NCBI GenBank assembly: GCA_049322355.1
Contig: JBMORG010000027.1
Location: 310,001-374,000, forward strand
Direction: 5' to 3'
Source: 0-14-0-80-60-11 sp049322355
GTDB taxonomy: Bacteria; Desulfobacterota; Desulfobaccia; Desulfobaccales; 0-14-0-80-60-11
DNA length: 64,000 bases
Shown: in pieces, positions 8,921 through 17,090 of the stretch
Layout: each line of letters begins with the position of its first letter
Numbering within the stretch: position 1 is the first letter of the stretch
Notes under the pieces: model-generated
The model's input: the letters and a program-made list of their open reading frames with translations, nothing else
Told to the model about the DNA's origin: nothing
Database searches by the model: none
Translations under genes and position numbers: made by a program

Positions 8921-9943
8921 ATGAAAACCGGACAGGATTTACTCAATTTTGCGGCGACCAGAATCGGTCAAGAATATGTATTTGGGGCCGATGTCCCAAC
9001 GGACAACCCTGACTGGAACGGTCCTTGGGACTGCGCCGAATTTGTGACCTGGGTGGTGTATCATGTCTCAGGCAATCTCTATGGCTGCGTCGACAATGGC
9101 AATCCGGTCAATTGTGACGCCTATACCGGTGCCTGGGCCCGGGACGTCAAATCCGGCGTGGTTCAGGCGATTGACCTGGATGACGCCATGGCTACTCCGG
9201 GGGCCATCCTCCTGCGGTATACAGGCAAGGCCGGGCATATCGTTTTCGCCGACGGCCAGGGTAGAACCATCGAAGCCATGTCCACGGCCAAGGGGGTCTG
9301 CCGGGGACCCTGTGAAGGCCGGGAATGGCACCATGGGATCTTGATTCCGGGCTTAGACTTTGCCACCGGGCAGGCGCCGGTCCGGGTTAGACCGGCTGCG
9401 CCCCAAGTTGCTCTGGGTGATGATATTCTCGAAGCCTTCAAGGCGCGTTGGGACCTTTTCAGGGTCGCCGGCCGGTTCAATGATTGGGACCCGCTGCTGA
9501 TCGGTGCCATCGATATCAGAGAAAGCCATTGCGGGCTTTTGCTCGATGATGACGGCAGAGGGGATCGCGGCCAGGGCCATGGCGAAATGCAGATCGATAT
9601 CGGTTCTTTCCCCAAGCTGTGCTCCGCCGAGATCACCTGGTGGAAAGACCCCGTGGCCTCAGTCGCATTGGGGACTCTGGCCCTGCAAGGAAAATACGAT
9701 TATCTGACCGGCCGGCAGGATTGCCCCTTTGCCTCCGACAGCAAGGAGATTTTGTGGTGCGCGGTGGCAGCCTATAACAAAGGCGAAGGCGCCACGGCCA
9801 AGCAGTTTGACCGCCTGGCTGGAAAAACCCTCGAGGATCAGGCCTTCTGGGATATCCTGGATAGTGGCACGACGGATAATTATGCCTCCGGGGTGCGTAA
9901 GATCTATGAACAATTGGCAGATCTGCATTTGGAGGGTACTTGA
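8921..9943 (+). CDS. NlpC/P60-type amidase fused to goose-type lysozyme-like domain
   Basis: Two cell-wall-active modules in 340 aa. Residues 1-145 look like NlpC/P60: nucleophile in WDCAEFVTW (C38) and catalytic His in GKAGHIVFADG (H106). Residues 168-335 look like a goose-type lysozyme/transglycosylase: catalytic Glu in IDIRESHCG (E201) and GDRGQGHGEMQIDIG. No signal peptide or membrane segment is visible although the substrate should be peptidoglycan, so export would need another route (phage-like, type VI-like or lysis-dependent). GAGGAGG lies 6 nt before the ATG. No immunity gene is evident alongside. Confidence 0.8.
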   Translation: MKTGQDLLNFAATRIGQEYVFGADVPTDNPDWNGPWDCAEFVTWVVYHVSGNLYGCVDNGNPVNCDAYTGAWARDVKSGVVQAIDLDDAMATPGAILLRYTGKAGHIVFADGQGRTIEAMSTAKGVCRGPCEGREWHHGILIPGLDFATGQAPVRVRPAAPQVALGDDILEAFKARWDLFRVAGRFNDWDPLLIGAIDIRESHCGLLLDDDGRGDRGQGHGEMQIDIGSFPKLCSAEITWWKDPVASVALGTLALQGKYDYLTGRQDCPFASDSKEILWCAVAAYNKGEGATAKQFDRLAGKTLEDQAFWDILDSGTTDNYASGVRKIYEQLADLHLEGT

Positions 9944-9998
9944 AGCATTGAACTCCAAAAGGACCGCACAATTTCGTGGTCGCATTCCGGTCTGACAG

Positions 9999-10026
9999 TT
10001 GACAAGTCAAAAAAACCTTATATAAT
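9999..10026 (+). promoter_or_regulatory. Consensus sigma-70 promoter for rplU-rpmA-obg
   Basis: TTGACA (9999-10004) and TATAAT (10021-10026) separated by 16 nt are both perfect matches to the housekeeping consensus. The start of transcription would fall near 10033, leaving a leader of about 30 nt before rplU. Confidence 0.85.
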
Positions 10027-10061
10027 TGAATGGCTAAAGTTCGGATTTCGTGGAGGCAACC

Positions 10062-10373
10062 GTGTACGCCATTATTCAAACCGGCGGCAAACAATACCGT
10101 GTCGCTCCCGGAGATGTGCTCCGGGTGGAGCGCCTTCCGGGTGAGCGCGGCGATGAAGTGGTCCTGGATCAAGTCTTGCTGGTAACCGATGGGGACGTCA
10201 TCCAAGTGGGCCAGCCCTTGGTTCCCAACGCCACTGTCCGCACCCGGATTGTCCAGCAGGGCAAAGGCAAGAAGGTCCTAGTCTATAAAAAGAAGCGCCG
10301 CAAGAATTATCGCCGCATGCAGGGTCACCGGCAGTTGTTCACGGCCTTGCAGATCGGTGAAATTATTTTATAA
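10062..10373 (+). CDS. rplU: 50S ribosomal protein L21
   Basis: Large-subunit protein, 103 aa, with the typical start MYAIIQTGGKQYRV and C-terminal YKKKRRKNYRRMQGHRQ rRNA-binding region. I place the start at GTG 10062, 5 nt after GGAGG (10052-10056); the frame is also open from a GTG at 10050, but that would put the binding site inside the gene. First gene of the usual rplU-rpmA-obg cluster. Confidence 0.97.
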   Translation: MYAIIQTGGKQYRVAPGDVLRVERLPGERGDEVVLDQVLLVTDGDVIQVGQPLVPNATVRTRIVQQGKGKKVLVYKKKRRKNYRRMQGHRQLFTALQIGEIIL

Positions 10374-10450
10374 TTACCTAATGTCCGGCCACTCCGCCTG
10401 GGGCATCCCTGCCCTGGGAGAGTAGGGGCGAGTGGCCCAGGAGAGCAACC

Positions 10451-10708
10451 ATGGCACACAAAAAAGCTGGCGGCAGCTCACGCAACGGTCGGGATAGCGC
10501 CGGTAAACGCCGCGGGGTGAAAAAGTTCGCCGGGCAAGTGGTTAAGGCGGGCAACATCCTGGTGCGGCAGGTGGGCACCCGCATCCACCCGGGGACCAAC
10601 GTGGGGATGGGCCGTGATTTTACCTTGTTCACCAAAATCGACGGCGTGGTCAAATACGAGGCCTTCGGCAAAGATCGTAAGCGGGTCAGCGTCTATCCTG
10701 CCAGTTGA
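10451..10708 (+). CDS. rpmA: 50S ribosomal protein L27
   Basis: 85 aa, with the standard start MAHKKAGGSSRNGRDS and GGxxVRQxGTxxxPG core (ILVRQVGTRIHPGTNVGMG). The N-terminal tail reaches the peptidyl-transferase centre. No N-terminal cleavage extension of the Firmicutes type. Its TGA overlaps the TTG start of obg by 4 nt. Confidence 0.97.
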   Translation: MAHKKAGGSSRNGRDSAGKRRGVKKFAGQVVKAGNILVRQVGTRIHPGTNVGMGRDFTLFTKIDGVVKYEAFGKDRKRVSVYPAS

Positions 10709-11712
10709 AATCCTTTCCCGATGAAGTCGATATCACGGTCCGGGCCGGCAACGGCGGCCCGGGCTGTGTCAGCTTCCTCCGGGCCCGTTTCCAGCCCCGG
10801 GGCCGTCCTGACGGTGGTGACGGCGGTTCCGGCGGCGACGTCATCTTCGAAGTCTCCCCTTCTCTCCGTACTTTAAGCCATTTCCGGCGCCGCCGCGTCA
10901 TCCAGGCGGAAAACGGCCGTCGGGGCCAGAGCCAGGACCGTCACGGCAAAAACGGCGCCGCGGTGATCGTGCCGGTGCCCTTGGGCACCCGGGTCTTCGA
11001 CGCAAACAGCGGTAAACTTATTAAAGACCTCATGACTCCAGGAGAACGACTGGTCCTGGCCAAGGGAGGCCGGGGCGGCAAAGGCAACGCCCACTTCGTT
11101 TCCTCCCGGATGCGCTCCCCCCGCTTTTCTCAACCGGGCGAACCGGGAGCCGAGCGCCGCCTTCACCTGGAACTGCAGATTTTGGCGGATGTGGGTCTCA
11201 TGGGCGCGCCCAATGCCGGCAAGACCACCCTGCTCAAGGCCCTCACGGCTTCCAAGGCCCGGGTGGGCGCTTTTCCTTTTACTACTCTGACCCCCCAGTT
11301 AGGGGTGCTGCCCCCCGAAGATGACCAAGAGCCTTTGGTGCTGGCGGAAATCCCCGGGCTAATTCCGGGAGCCCACCTGGGCAAAGGCTTGGGGCATCGG
11401 TTCCTGCGGCACCTGAAGCGCACCCGGCTCCTTATCCAGGTGATTGATTTAAGCGAAGTGGACCCCGCCGGACCTCTGGCTCCTTTGCAGATGCTGGAAG
11501 AAGAAATGCGCAACTTCGACCCCTTGCTGCTGGACAAACCGCGCTTGGTGGCGTTAAATAAGATTGACGCGCTGCCGCCGGACTATCCGGTCGGGAAAGT
11601 TCTCCGGGAGTACGAAAAAGCCGGCTGCCGGGTGTTTGCGGTTTCCGCCCAGGCCGGTGAGGGGATTGCCCCCTTGCGGGAGGCTATTTGGGAGTTTTTT
11701 GAATTTTCTTAA
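10705..11712 (+). CDS. obgE: Obg family GTPase
   Basis: Ribosome-assembly and stress-response GTPase, 335 aa. A glycine-rich Obg domain fills residues 1-158; the G domain has the P-loop GAPNAGKTTLL at 167-177, the G3 region EIPGLIPGAHLGKGLG, NKID and SAQAGEG. The start is TTG, with TTGA overlapping the rpmA stop, and the N-terminus MKSFPDEVDITVRAGNGGPG fits the family. G3 reads EIPG instead of the usual DIPG. No C-terminal OCT extension. Confidence 0.95.
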   Translation: MKSFPDEVDITVRAGNGGPGCVSFLRARFQPRGRPDGGDGGSGGDVIFEVSPSLRTLSHFRRRRVIQAENGRRGQSQDRHGKNGAAVIVPVPLGTRVFDANSGKLIKDLMTPGERLVLAKGGRGGKGNAHFVSSRMRSPRFSQPGEPGAERRLHLELQILADVGLMGAPNAGKTTLLKALTASKARVGAFPFTTLTPQLGVLPPEDDQEPLVLAEIPGLIPGAHLGKGLGHRFLRHLKRTRLLIQVIDLSEVDPAGPLAPLQMLEEEMRNFDPLLLDKPRLVALNKIDALPPDYPVGKVLREYEKAGCRVFAVSAQAGEGIAPLREAIWEFFEFS

Positions 11713-12069
11713 GCGGCCCGAATTAGCTTGATATTAAGGCCTTGATATGTGCCTCTCAATGCCTTGACGTTTTCCCTCCCCCTTGATGGGTGGGTTGGGG
11801 CGGAGGTGAAATAGCTGTCTGATTATAATATCCTGCTCCCCCTCCCACTAGGGGCATAAGCGGTAACTTAGGGCCTTTAAGCAATTAACTTGTAAAGAAA
11901 TTTTTTTGTCATTCTCAACGGAGCGGAGCGGAGTGAAGAATCTCGGTTATCTACCTGAAAAACTTGTGATTCTTCGCTACGCTCAGAATGACAATGATTA
12001 CGTAATTTCCATGTCTTCCCATAAGTTAGCGCTTATACCCACTAGGGGCGGGAGAGTTTAACGGAGATT
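11713..12069. other. Intergenic region with two repeat types
   Basis: No gene in these 357 bases. It holds a degenerate 43-nt repeat at 11772-11814 (related to 26509-26551) and an inverted repeat at 11907-11994, both described separately. A promoter for proB is likely towards the end but none stands out. Confidence 0.6.
11907..11994. repeat. Long palindromic repeat, GTCATTCTGAGCG type, copy 1
   Basis: Left arm TGTCATTCTCAACGGAGCGG...AAGAATC (11907-11943) and right arm GATTCTTCGCTACGCTCAGAATGACA (11968-11993) are imperfect reverse complements around a 24-nt loop. A second copy with the same arms is at 19419-19492. The form (non-coding, terminal inverted repeats, about 85 nt) resembles REP/MITE-like elements. 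Confidence 0.7.
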
Positions 12070-13248
12070 TTGAAAGGTTATTGGCAAGACACCATATCAG
12101 GCGCCACGGTCATGCATCCCATGCGACAACATCATTTGAGTAAAGCCAAACGCATCGTCCTCAAGCTGGGGAGCGCGGTGCTCACCGCGGCGGACGGCCT
12201 CAACCAGCCCCTCATCCAGCGCCTGGTGGGGGAGATCGGCCAACTGCGCGTAGGCGACCGGGAGTTCATCCTGGTGTCCTCCGGGGCCATCGCCGCGGGT
12301 TGCCGCAAGCTGGGGCTCGCGTCCCGTCCCAAGGTAATGCCCCAGGCCCAGGCCGTGGCCGCAGCGGGCCAAAGTGTCATGATGCACGTTTATGAGGAGG
12401 CCTTTGCCGAGTTTGGCCTCAAAGTGGCCCAGATTCTGCTCACCCACGACGACCTGGAGTCCCGCCAGCGCTTTCTGAACGCCCGCAACACCCTCTTTAC
12501 CCTGCTCCAGTGGCAGGTGGTGCCCATCATCAACGAAAACGACACCGTGGCCACGGATGAATTGAAGTTCGGAGACAACGACAACCTGGCCGCCCTGATC
12601 TGCAACCTGGTGGGGGCCGATCTGCTGATCCTTCTCACGGATATCGACGGCCTTTATAACAAAGACCCCCGGGAACACCCCGATGCCCGCCTCCTGCCCC
12701 TGGTCGCGGCCATTGACGCCGAAGTGCAGAAGGCTGCGGGCAAACGTCCCGGTGCTCTGGGCCGGGGGGGCATGGTGAGCAAACTGCAAGCCGCCAAAAA
12801 GGCCGGGGCCGTGGGGATCCCCACCCTCATCGCCAACGGCCTGACACCTGGCATACTGAAAAAAATCTTCACCTGGGAAGAGGTGGGGACCCTGTTTATG
12901 CCCCAGGAACAGAAACTCACCAGCCGCCAATACTGGCTGGCCTATAACGTTACCCCCAAGGGGGCCATTTTGGTGGACAAAGGCGCCTGGAAGGCCCTGG
13001 TCCACGGCCACAAGAGTCTGTTGCCCGCGGGGATTCTGGAGGTCTTCGGTGGCTTCGGCAAAGGGGCCGCGGTGCACCTCATGGACCCCGAGGGCCAGCC
13101 CTTCGCGGTGGGCCTCACCAACTATTCCGCCCGGGAAATCAGCCGCATCAAGGGCCGCCAATCCCAGGAAATCGCCCAAACCCTGGGCCAGAAGGGCTAT
13201 GAAGAAGTCATCCACCGGGATAATTTGGTGATTTTCCCGGAGATGTGA
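12070..13248 (+). CDS. proB: Glutamate 5-kinase
   Basis: First step of proline synthesis, phosphorylating glutamate. The amino-acid-kinase domain shows RIVLKLGSAVLT, VSSGAIAAG, INENDTVATDELKFGDND and LTDIDGLYNKDPR; after about residue 295 comes a C-terminal PUA domain, so it is the long form. The start is uncertain: TTG 12070 has GGAG at the right distance; ATGs at 12112 and 12121 have no clear binding site. proA is not in the window, although proB often follows obg. Confidence 0.93.
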   Translation: MKGYWQDTISGATVMHPMRQHHLSKAKRIVLKLGSAVLTAADGLNQPLIQRLVGEIGQLRVGDREFILVSSGAIAAGCRKLGLASRPKVMPQAQAVAAAGQSVMMHVYEEAFAEFGLKVAQILLTHDDLESRQRFLNARNTLFTLLQWQVVPIINENDTVATDELKFGDNDNLAALICNLVGADLLILLTDIDGLYNKDPREHPDARLLPLVAAIDAEVQKAAGKRPGALGRGGMVSKLQAAKKAGAVGIPTLIANGLTPGILKKIFTWEEVGTLFMPQEQKLTSRQYWLAYNVTPKGAILVDKGAWKALVHGHKSLLPAGILEVFGGFGKGAAVHLMDPEGQPFAVGLTNYSAREISRIKGRQSQEIAQTLGQKGYEEVIHRDNLVIFPEM

Positions 13249-13294
13249 AAAATACGGTTTTCGATTTTTAAGTTTTGGGGAGAAACAGAAATGT

Positions 13295-13372
13295 AGGGTG
13301 GGCATCTTCCACCATTTAGCCATAAGGCGGCCCGTGGCCGCCATAAACCGGCGTGCACGGCACGCCTAATGA
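13295..13372. repeat. Cluster of short GGCG/CGCC palindromes
   Basis: The gap between proB and the HEPN gene holds GGTGGGCATCTTCCACC-like, GGCGGCCCGTGGCCGCC (near 13326) and GGCGTGCACGGCACGCC (near 13350). Each is a short palindrome with a GC-rich stem, like those near 23.4 and 44.4 kb. Confidence 0.55.
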
Positions 13373-13397
13373 ACTCCGCCCGCAAAGGGGTAACCCC

Positions 13398-13787
13398 ATG
13401 CCCAGCCGTGCCCGTGATTGGTTCAATCAGGCGGTAAGGGACCTGGAACAGGCCGAGGATTCTCGCGCTGCCGGACGCCATGAATGGGCCTGTTTTGCGG
13501 CCCAGCAGGCTGCGGAAAAAGCGGTCAAAGCCATGCACTTGAGCTTCGGGCAGGAGGCCTGGGGCCACGTGGTCGCCCGGCTGCTGCAGGAATTACCGGC
13601 CACGGCGGCCCTGCCGGGTGAACTCATTGAAAAAGGAAGGGTCCTGGACAACTTTTATATCCCGGCCCGCTACCCCAACAGCCATCCCCAGGGCGCGCCC
13701 TTTGAACATTACGGCCCCCTGCAAAGCGAGACTGCCGTCACTTATGCCCGTGAGATCATTGAATTCGCCCGTGCTCAAATGGCCTGA
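13398..13787 (+). CDS. HEPN domain protein (toxin-type partner of MNT)
   Basis: A 129-aa HEPN-domain protein (PF05168 type) with AAQQAAEKAVKAM at 34-46 and YIPARYPNSHP at 87-97. R91 and H96 match the R-X4-H spacing of HEPN RNases, though the third Tyr of the HepT RX4HXY motif is absent. It overlaps the following nucleotidyltransferase gene, the standard HEPN-MNT toxin-antitoxin arrangement. The start at 13398 follows a GGGG stretch; the frame opens 15 codons earlier. Confidence 0.85.
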   Translation: MPSRARDWFNQAVRDLEQAEDSRAAGRHEWACFAAQQAAEKAVKAMHLSFGQEAWGHVVARLLQELPATAALPGELIEKGRVLDNFYIPARYPNSHPQGAPFEHYGPLQSETAVTYAREIIEFARAQMA

Positions 13788-14130
13788 CGCCAAAGCGGTA
13801 GTGAGGGCCTTGCGGCAATGGGCCGAGAAAGTTTCCCGAAACCGCCCGGAAGTGGTGCGCCTCGGGTTTTTCGGCTCCTACGCCCGGGGCGATTGGGGGG
13901 TGGGCAGCGATTTGGACCTGGTCATTATTGTGGCTGCGGCCCGGCAACCCTTTGAAATACGGCCCAGCACCTTTGACACTCTGGAACTCCCCGTCCCCGC
14001 GGATATTTTGGTGTATACTCAGGAAGAATGGGATTCTTTAAAGCAAGAGCGGATTTTCTTCAAAAAATTGGCTCGGGAGGTCGTCTGGCTTTATCCTCCA
14101 GATTACCGATCTAATGAGGCCTGTGAGTGA
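13771..14130 (+). CDS. MNT-type minimal nucleotidyltransferase
   Basis: About 119 aa with the nucleotidyltransferase signature GSYARGDWGVGSDLDLVII: the GS loop and paired metal-binding aspartates. It is the predicted antitoxin of the HEPN partner; MntA enzymes neutralise HepT by AMPylation. I choose GTG 13771, which overlaps the HEPN stop by 17 nt; TTG 13759 is an alternative. Its stop overlaps the DUF2007 start (GTGA). Confidence 0.85.
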   Translation: MLKWPDAKAVVRALRQWAEKVSRNRPEVVRLGFFGSYARGDWGVGSDLDLVIIVAAARQPFEIRPSTFDTLELPVPADILVYTQEEWDSLKQERIFFKKLAREVVWLYPPDYRSNEACE

Positions 14131-14372
14131 ACTTCGACGACGCCGTAGTCCTGGAAACCTTTCCCAACCGTATTGAGGCCGAGATGGCCGCGGGGTTGTT
14201 GGAGTCCGAAGGCATTGAGGCCGTCATCATGGCCGATGACGCCGGCGGAGCCTATCCCATGCTGCAGTTCATCCGGGGCGTGAAACTCCTGGTGACCGCC
14301 GAAGACGAGGCCAGGGCCAAGGAAATCCTCGCGGCCATGGAAGAAGGCGGCGACCTCGTCGTCGAACCGTGA
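14127..14372 (+). CDS. DUF2007-family protein
   Basis: 81 aa, a small 'putative signal-transducing' (DUF2007) fold: VVLETFPNRIEAEMAAGLLESEGIEAVI followed by the VKLLVTAEDEARAKEIL strand-helix. It starts with GTG inside the MNT stop (GTGA), so it is co-translated with the toxin-antitoxin pair. Function of the family is unknown; here it may be a third component or merely operon-linked. Confidence 0.75.
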   Translation: MNFDDAVVLETFPNRIEAEMAAGLLESEGIEAVIMADDAGGAYPMLQFIRGVKLLVTAEDEARAKEILAAMEEGGDLVVEP

Positions 14373-14419
14373 GTCCTTCTGTTCCCACCGACAAGAACGG
14401 GGGGGCTTTAGTTCTCAGA

Positions 14420-15709
14420 TTAAACCATGTGCCCCTCGCTGCTGACAATCTTCCCACCCACGATAGTCATCACTGCCTTCCCGCAAAAGTTCCAGCCGTG
14501 AAAAGGACAATTGCGGCTCTTGGATGCAAAGGTATTGACGTCAACGGTCCATTCCCGGTTAAGGTCGATCAAGGTGACATCGGCAACAGAGCCAGGAGCC
14601 AGCGTACCGCCGGGGACCTTCAGGATGCGGGCGGGATTGGTGCTCATCTTGGCCACCAACTGGCTTAATGTGAGAACCCCATCCTGCACCAGTTTGAGGC
14701 TGAGTCCCAAAGAAGTTTCCAGGCCGATGAGACCGAAGGCCGCGGCTTCGAATTCCAGGTCTTTTTCCAGGGAGGTATGGGGGGCGTGGTCGCAGGCAAT
14801 GGCATCCAGGGTGCCATCCGCCAGGCCCTCTTTGATGGCGGCCACATCTTCGGCAGTCCGAAGGGGCGGGTTGACCTTGGCGTTGGTGTCATAGCCGTAC
14901 ACCGCTTCATCGGTCAGGGTAAAGTAATGAGGTGCGGTTTCCGCGGTGACGGTTAGACCCGCAGCCTTGGCTTGGCGAACCAACGCCACACTGCCGAAGG
15001 CGCTGACATGGGCGATATGCAGGCGGCCACCGGTAAGTTGGAGCAGGGCCAAGTCCCGGAAGATCATGGACTCTTCAGCCGCAGAGGGAATGCCCCGCAA
15101 GCCCAACTCCAGGGAGACCCGTCCTTCGTGCATCACTCCGTTGCCCCTGAGGTCCAGGTCCTCTTCGTGCGCGATAAGAGGGACCTCGAAAGTGCGGGCA
15201 TATTCCAGGGCCCGGCGCATGAGCATAGGGTTCATCACCGGGTGGCCGTCGTCGGAGAAGCCCACCGCGCCAGCCTCCTTCTGGTCGCCGAATTCGCTTA
15301 AGGTCTGGCCCGCAGAATTCATAGAAATAGCTCCCACAGGGTAAACCCGGGCCAGCCCTGCAACCTTGGCGGTCTCTAAAATAAAGCGGGTGACCGCGGC
15401 GTTGTCGTTCACCGGTTTGGTGTTGGGCATGGCGGCCACTGCGGTGAAACCGCCGGCCACCGCGGCCTGGGTGCCCGTCAGGATGGTCTCTTTATACTCC
15501 TCCCCCGGCTCCCTGAGATGCACATGCATGTCGATGAGCCCCGGCGCCACCACCAGGCCGGACGCGTCGATTACCCGACGCCCGCCCGAAGGGATGATCT
15601 CTGGTGGTTCCAAGGCTGCCACCTTGCCGTCTTCGATGAGCAGGTCCCGTTGGGCCGAAAGAGCCTGGGCGGGATCAACCACCAGGCCGCCTCTTATCAG
15701 TAAGCTCAT
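14420..15709 (-). CDS. pyrC: Dihydroorotase
   Basis: Cyclises N-carbamoyl-aspartate to dihydroorotate in UMP synthesis. The 429 aa fit the class I amidohydrolase type. Zinc ligands appear in DMHVHLREPG (H62, H64), IAHEEDL and HIAHVS; CDHAPH carries the catalytic Asp. No Lys-to-other change is obvious. Its ATG overlaps the pyrB stop by 4 nt, giving a pyrBC operon. Confidence 0.95.
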   Translation of the reverse strand: MSLLIRGGLVVDPAQALSAQRDLLIEDGKVAALEPPEIIPSGGRRVIDASGLVVAPGLIDMHVHLREPGEEYKETILTGTQAAVAGGFTAVAAMPNTKPVNDNAAVTRFILETAKVAGLARVYPVGAISMNSAGQTLSEFGDQKEAGAVGFSDDGHPVMNPMLMRRALEYARTFEVPLIAHEEDLDLRGNGVMHEGRVSLELGLRGIPSAAEESMIFRDLALLQLTGGRLHIAHVSAFGSVALVRQAKAAGLTVTAETAPHYFTLTDEAVYGYDTNAKVNPPLRTAEDVAAIKEGLADGTLDAIACDHAPHTSLEKDLEFEAAAFGLIGLETSLGLSLKLVQDGVLTLSQLVAKMSTNPARILKVPGGTLAPGSVADVTLIDLNREWTVDVNTFASKSRNCPFHGWNFCGKAVMTIVGGKIVSSEGHMV

Positions 15710-16632
15710 GCTTTTTCTCCTCCGATCAAGAGGTAGAGCATGGCCATGCGCACCGCCACGCCGTTGGTCACCTGGGCCAAAATCACCGATCGGGCGCAGT
15801 CGGCCACTTCTGGAGAGATTTCCACCCCCCGGTTGAGAGGGCCGGGATGCATGACAATTACATCCGGTTTGGCCAACTCCAAATGCCTCAGGCCCAGCCC
15901 GAAGTAGCGGCTGTACTCCCGGAGGGTGGAGAGAAACATCTGCCCCATGCGCTCCAGTTGCAGCCTCAGCATCATGATGACATCGGCTCCGGCCACGGCC
16001 TCTTCCAGGGAGCAGGTGACCCGGACCCCCAGCGATGAAAGAAACGGCGGCAGCATGGTGGCCGGACCGGCTACGGTGACCTGGGACCCCATCTTGGTAA
16101 AGGCCTGAATATCGGAGCGGGCCACCCGGGAGTGGGCGATGTCCCCGATAATAGCCACCTTCAGGCCAGAAAGGCCGCCTTTGGCCTCCTGAACGGTGAG
16201 AAGGTCCAGCAGGGCTTGGGTGGGGTGCTCATGGAGGCCGTCGCCGGCGTTAATCACCCCGCATTTGAGACGCCTGGCCAGGTAATGGGGGGCGCCGCTG
16301 GCTGGATGGCGGATCACCAAGAGGTCCGGCTGCATGGCCTCCAAATTGTGGGCCGTATCCATTAAGGTTTCGCCCTTAACGGCGCTGGAAGCCGCCACCG
16401 TCAAGTTGAGGGTGTCGGCGCTGAGGCGCTTGGCTGCAATCTCAAAGGACATGCGGGTCCGGGTGCTGGGTTCGTAAAAGACTGTCACCACGGTTTTGCC
16501 CCTGAGGGTAGGGACCTTCTTGATGGGACGGGCCGAGATCTCCTTCAAGGACGCGGCGGTGTCCAGGATGTGGCGAATCTCTTCGGGGTCCAGGTCCGCG
16601 ATGCCCAAGAGGTCCTTCCGCCGGAATTCCAT
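15706..16632 (-). CDS. pyrB: Aspartate carbamoyltransferase catalytic subunit
   Basis: Makes carbamoyl-aspartate. 308 aa with the carbamoyl-phosphate motif FYEPSTRTRMSFE (STRTR at 56-60) and HPTQALLDLLT. I use the ATG at 16632, where the family-typical MEFRRKDLLG begins; the frame extends 24 codons further upstream without similarity. No regulatory pyrI is present. The leader carries a possible attenuator. Confidence 0.95.
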   Translation of the reverse strand: MEFRRKDLLGIADLDPEEIRHILDTAASLKEISARPIKKVPTLRGKTVVTVFYEPSTRTRMSFEIAAKRLSADTLNLTVAASSAVKGETLMDTAHNLEAMQPDLLVIRHPASGAPHYLARRLKCGVINAGDGLHEHPTQALLDLLTVQEAKGGLSGLKVAIIGDIAHSRVARSDIQAFTKMGSQVTVAGPATMLPPFLSSLGVRVTCSLEEAVAGADVIMMLRLQLERMGQMFLSTLREYSRYFGLGLRHLELAKPDVIVMHPGPLNRGVEISPEVADCARSVILAQVTNGVAVRMAMLYLLIGGEKA

Positions 16633-16704
16633 AATTGGGACCTTTCTCGCTGGCGGGTTGAGGTTGTTGGGTTTCCCATCAGGAATGGGAGCCGTTAGAA
16701 TCAC

Positions 16705-16839
16705 TCATCCGGATGTACTACTTTTCTTGCGTGATTGACGGCCTCGGGTATCATATTCCCAATCCTTAAGGAAATGGCAAAAAAAAACCTCCTTGTGTCT
16801 AAGGAGGCCTGGCGAAAATTTTCTGTAAATTCTACTCAT
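16705..16839 (-). CDS. Possible pyrBC leader peptide (44 aa)
   Basis: An ATG at 16839, preceded by AAAAGG 7 nt upstream, opens a 44-codon frame rich in Arg/Lys (start MSRIYRKFSPGLLRHKEVFF) that ends 72 nt before pyrB and reads straight through the terminator hairpin at 16779-16807. In E. coli, the pyrBI leader peptide (also 44 aa) spans the attenuator and couples UTP-sensitive transcription to translation. Sequence similarity is not claimed; only the architecture matches. Confidence 0.4.
   Translation of the reverse strand: MSRIYRKFSPGLLRHKEVFFCHFLKDWEYDTRGRQSRKKSSTSG
16779..16807 (-). terminator. Rho-independent terminator in the pyrBC leader (attenuator candidate)
   Basis: On the minus strand CCTCCTT (16807-16801) pairs with AAGGAGG (16794-16788) around an AGACAC loop, followed by nine U residues. 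It lies about 147 nt upstream of pyrB with no other minus-strand gene before it, so it can only act on a leader transcript running into pyrBC. Confidence 0.7.
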
Positions 16840-17051
16840 AAAGACAGCCTTTTAATTATCATGAATTTTCTATCACTAGGAACAATTGAATTCAAGAAGT
16901 TTTTGAGCAAAATTTACGGGAGGCGAGTTGACAGAAGCTGAATCAAGACTTATATGTTTGAATTGAGAGACGGGAATTTAGCCTGTTTATTGAGCATTAA
17001 CAGCGTCTTGTCTCTCTTCTCTAATCAAAGGATTGCCCTGCCCAAGCAACC

Positions 17052-17073
17052 ATAGGTTCATAGGTGAACCTAT
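17052..17073 (+). promoter_or_regulatory. Perfect palindrome next to the hsp20 ribosome binding site
   Basis: ATAGGTTCA (17052-17060) and TGAACCTAT (17065-17073) are exact reverse complements around TAGG, ending 2-3 nt before AAGGAGG. As DNA it could be an operator; as RNA a 9-bp hairpin beside the binding site, a place where heat-labile structure could act. Not one of the named thermometers I can recognise. Confidence 0.5.
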
Positions 17074-17090
17074 CAAGGAGGAAAGAGATC

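Noticed and set aside
12097..13344. 415-codon minus-strand frame over proB
   Set aside because: Antisense shadow of a clear glutamate kinase; composition is Gly/His/Gln-rich as expected from reverse frames of GC-rich genes.
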